This document shows, piece after piece, positions 62,044 through 64,000 of a stretch of DNA of 64,000 nucleotides. The translations under genes and the position numbers were made by a program. Each line of letters begins with the position of its first letter. The stretch's first letter is position 1. The notes beneath the pieces are model-generated. The model worked only from the letters and a program-made list of their open reading frames with translations, did not search any database and was not told the DNA's origin. Origin of the DNA: Acuticoccus sp963704595 (GTDB lineage: Bacteria > Pseudomonadota > Alphaproteobacteria > Rhizobiales > Amorphaceae); the NCBI GenBank assembly GCA_963704595.1, contig OY969922.1, positions 3,224,001 through 3,288,000 on the forward strand. The letters run 5' to 3'.

Positions 62044-64000
62044 ATGACCGCTCTCGCCTTCGGCGCACCGGCCGTCCTCTGGGCGCTCCTTGCCTTGCCC
62101 GTCCTGTGGTGGCTCCTGCGCGCGACACCGCCGCGGCCGCAGGACATCGCGTTCGCGCCCACGCGCCTCCTGATGCGCCTGATGAAGCGCGACGAGACGC
62201 CCTCGCGCACGCCCTGGTGGCTGATGCTGATCCGCCTCGTCGCTGGCGGCGCTCGTCATCATCGCGCTCGCCCAGCCGATCCTGCGGCCGGAAGCCGCCG
62301 CGCCCATGGGCGACGGCCCGCTCCTCGTCGCGATCGACGATACATTCGCCGCGGCTGACGACTGGGACGAGCGGCTCGACCGCGCCGAGCGCCTCGTCAA
62401 CCAGGCCGAGGCCGCCGCCCGGCACCATCGTCGTCCTGCCGACCTCCAACGCCGACGCGCCGCTCAATGCCGTCGATGCCGCCGCCGCACGCGAGGCGCT
62501 GCGCAGCCTCGCCCCCAACCCGTGGCGCGCCGCCCGCGGCGCCCTCGCCCCGCGCCTTGCCGAAACCGAATTCGGCGGCGCCGTGTGGCTGACCGACGGT
62601 CTCGCCGGCGACGCTGAGGCCGACGCCGCCTTCTTCGCAGCGCTCGAAGGCGCCAGCGCCACGCCGGTGCGGATCTTCGCCGCCGAGGCGGGGCGGATCA
62701 TCGGCGTCTCGGCCGTGGAAAGCACGGCGGACGGCATGAACGTGACCCTCACCGCCGACGCCAACCCCGGCGGCTTCCCCCGCAGCGTCAGCGTTCTCGA
62801 CGCCAAGGGCTTCACGCTGGCCGAGGGCGACGCCCCGTTCGAGATCGGCGCCACCACCGCCGTCGCCACGCTCGAACTCCCGACGGAACTCCGCAACGAC
62901 GCGGTGCGGATCACGATCGGCGGCGCACGCAACACGGCTGCCGTCCGCCTGCTCGACGAGCGCTTCCGCCGCCGCACCGTCGGCCTCATCTCCGGCGGCT
63001 CGGTGGACCTCGCGCAGCCGCTCCTGTCGCCGCTCCACTTCCTGCGCGCAGCGCTCGAACCCTCGTCGGACCTGCGCGAACCCTCCGCCCGCGACCTTCC
63101 CACCGCGGTCGACGAGCTCATCGACGCCGGCACCTCCGTCATCATGATGACCGACGTCGGCAACCTCCTGCCGTCGACGCAGGACGCACTCGCCCGCTGG
63201 ATCAACGCCGGCGGCGTGCTGGTGCGCTTCGCCGGCCCCCGCACCGCGGACGGGATGGACGACCTCGTCCCCGTCGCGATGCGCGAGGGCGCGCGGACGC
63301 TGGGCGGAACGCTGTCGTGGAACGACCCGCAGCCGCTGGCCGACTTCAACGAGAGCGGCCCGTTCGCCGGCCTCCCGGTGCCGACCGACGTCACCGTCAA
63401 CCGCCAGCTCCTCGCGGAACCCTCGATCGCGGTGACGGAGCGGACATGGGCCTCGCTCGCCGACGGCACGCCCTTCGTCACCGGCCGCTCCGTCGGCGCG
63501 GGCGCTGTGGTGTTCTTCCACGTCACGGCCGACACCTCCTGGTCGACGCTGCCTCTGTCGGCGAGCTTCGTCGAGATGCTGCGCCGCGTCGTCGACCTTT
63601 CGACGGCGTTCGGCCCCTCCTCAGAGACCGGCCCCGCGCTGCCGCCCTACCGGATGCTCGACGGCCTCGGCCGCCTCGTCCCGCCCGGCCCGATGGTCGA
63701 GCCCCTGCCCGCAGGCGCGGCGGAGATCGGCCCGCGCCACCCGCCCGGCCTCTACGGCGCCGACGGTGCCTTCCGCGCCATCAACGTCCTCGCCGACGGC
63801 GAGCGGCTCGAGGCGCTCGACCCCACCACGTTCGAAGGCGCCGGCGTGTTCCCCTTCACCACCGAGGGGCCTCGGGAGCTGCGCGGCCCGCTCCTCACCG
63901 CGCGGCGCCCTCCTCCTGCTCGTGGACGCCGCCGCCCTCCTCTTCCTGATGGGCGCGTTCCGCCGCCGCGCCGTCGCCGGCATCGCGGTGCTCGCGTTCG
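62044..64000 (+). CDS. BatA/DUF4159-type membrane protein (3' truncated by window, three frameshifts)
   Basis: Starts MTALAFGAPAVLWALLALPV, with the BatA N-terminal domain helix-loop-helix (FAPTRLLMRLMKRDETPSRT, PWWLMLIRL). Extra bases near 62242, 62420 and 63903 break the frame. The joined product continues LAALVIIALAQPILRPEAAA, GTIVVLPTSNADAPLNAVDA, then about 490 residues including RTVGLISGGSVDLAQPLLSP and ARWINAGGVLVRFAGPRTAD, and after the last break GALLLLVDAAALLFLMGAFR, a second membrane segment, up to the window end. The DUF4159 domain expected at the C-terminus would lie beyond. It belongs to the moxR-DUF58 operon and is probably periplasm-facing. Confidence 0.85.

Overview
This window comes from the GC-rich chromosome of an anoxygenic phototrophic alphaproteobacterium, most likely of the Hyphomicrobiales (Rhizobiales). 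The main grounds are a photosynthesis gene cluster in the purple-bacterial order and several gene neighbourhoods typical of that class: divK / DUF3572 / dinB, topA-rnr-DUF983-NUDIX, DUF1285-NUDIX-DUF6111-cca, htpX-rsmB-heparinase-purH, and a BigR/Blh-type persulfide operon. I cannot fix the genus from sequence alone.

Region 1 (1-14.7 kb, + strand) is one end of the photosynthesis gene cluster: bchN (cut by the window edge)-bchB-bchH-bchL-bchM-lhaA-puhA-puhB-puhC-small ORF-acsF-puhE-hemA. Neighbouring genes overlap or nearly touch. It encodes the dark-operative protochlorophyllide reductase (BchNBL), the large magnesium chelatase subunit, the methyltransferase and the O2-dependent cyclase of bacteriochlorophyll synthesis. 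It also encodes the reaction-centre H subunit with its assembly factors, and 5-aminolevulinate synthase, which feeds the pathway. A rho-independent terminator closes it.

Region 2 (14.9-23.3 kb) is accessory: a sulfotransferase, two tandem zinc-ribbon methyltransferase-like genes, an RlpA-like protein, a GST and pncB. It ends with a minus-strand persulfide-detoxification operon (blh, ArsR/BigR-type regulator, two YeeE/YedE half-transporters) behind an AT-rich palindromic operator, then a DUF6159 membrane protein.

Region 3 (23.3-29.6 kb, - strand) holds ychF, pth and rplY behind a good sigma70 promoter and a leader hairpin, a sensor kinase, and a flavin disulfide reductase plus TVP38 pair.

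Region 4 (29.7-43.9 kb, mostly +) is housekeeping: rpmH-rnpA-yidC-engB behind a near-consensus promoter, topA, rnr, DUF983, NUDIX, an MFS transporter, rpmG, divK (-), DUF3572 and dinB.

Region 5 (44-64 kb) carries a secreted protein, ilvC (-), an unknown gene (-), ubiE-ubiB (-), mutM (+), purH / heparinase-like / rsmB / htpX (-), a GNAT, cca-DUF6111-NUDIX-DUF1285 (-), and a + strand moxR-DUF58-DUF4159/BatA operon that runs off the right edge.

The most striking sequence-level property is that 16 genes are broken by single-base frame changes. I count 27, of which 26 look like one extra base and one like a missing base. Protein similarity resumes cleanly in the next frame each time. The simplest reading is a sequencing or assembly artefact, so these genes are annotated over their whole span with the break positions given. 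Coordinates of starts and joins were worked out by eye.
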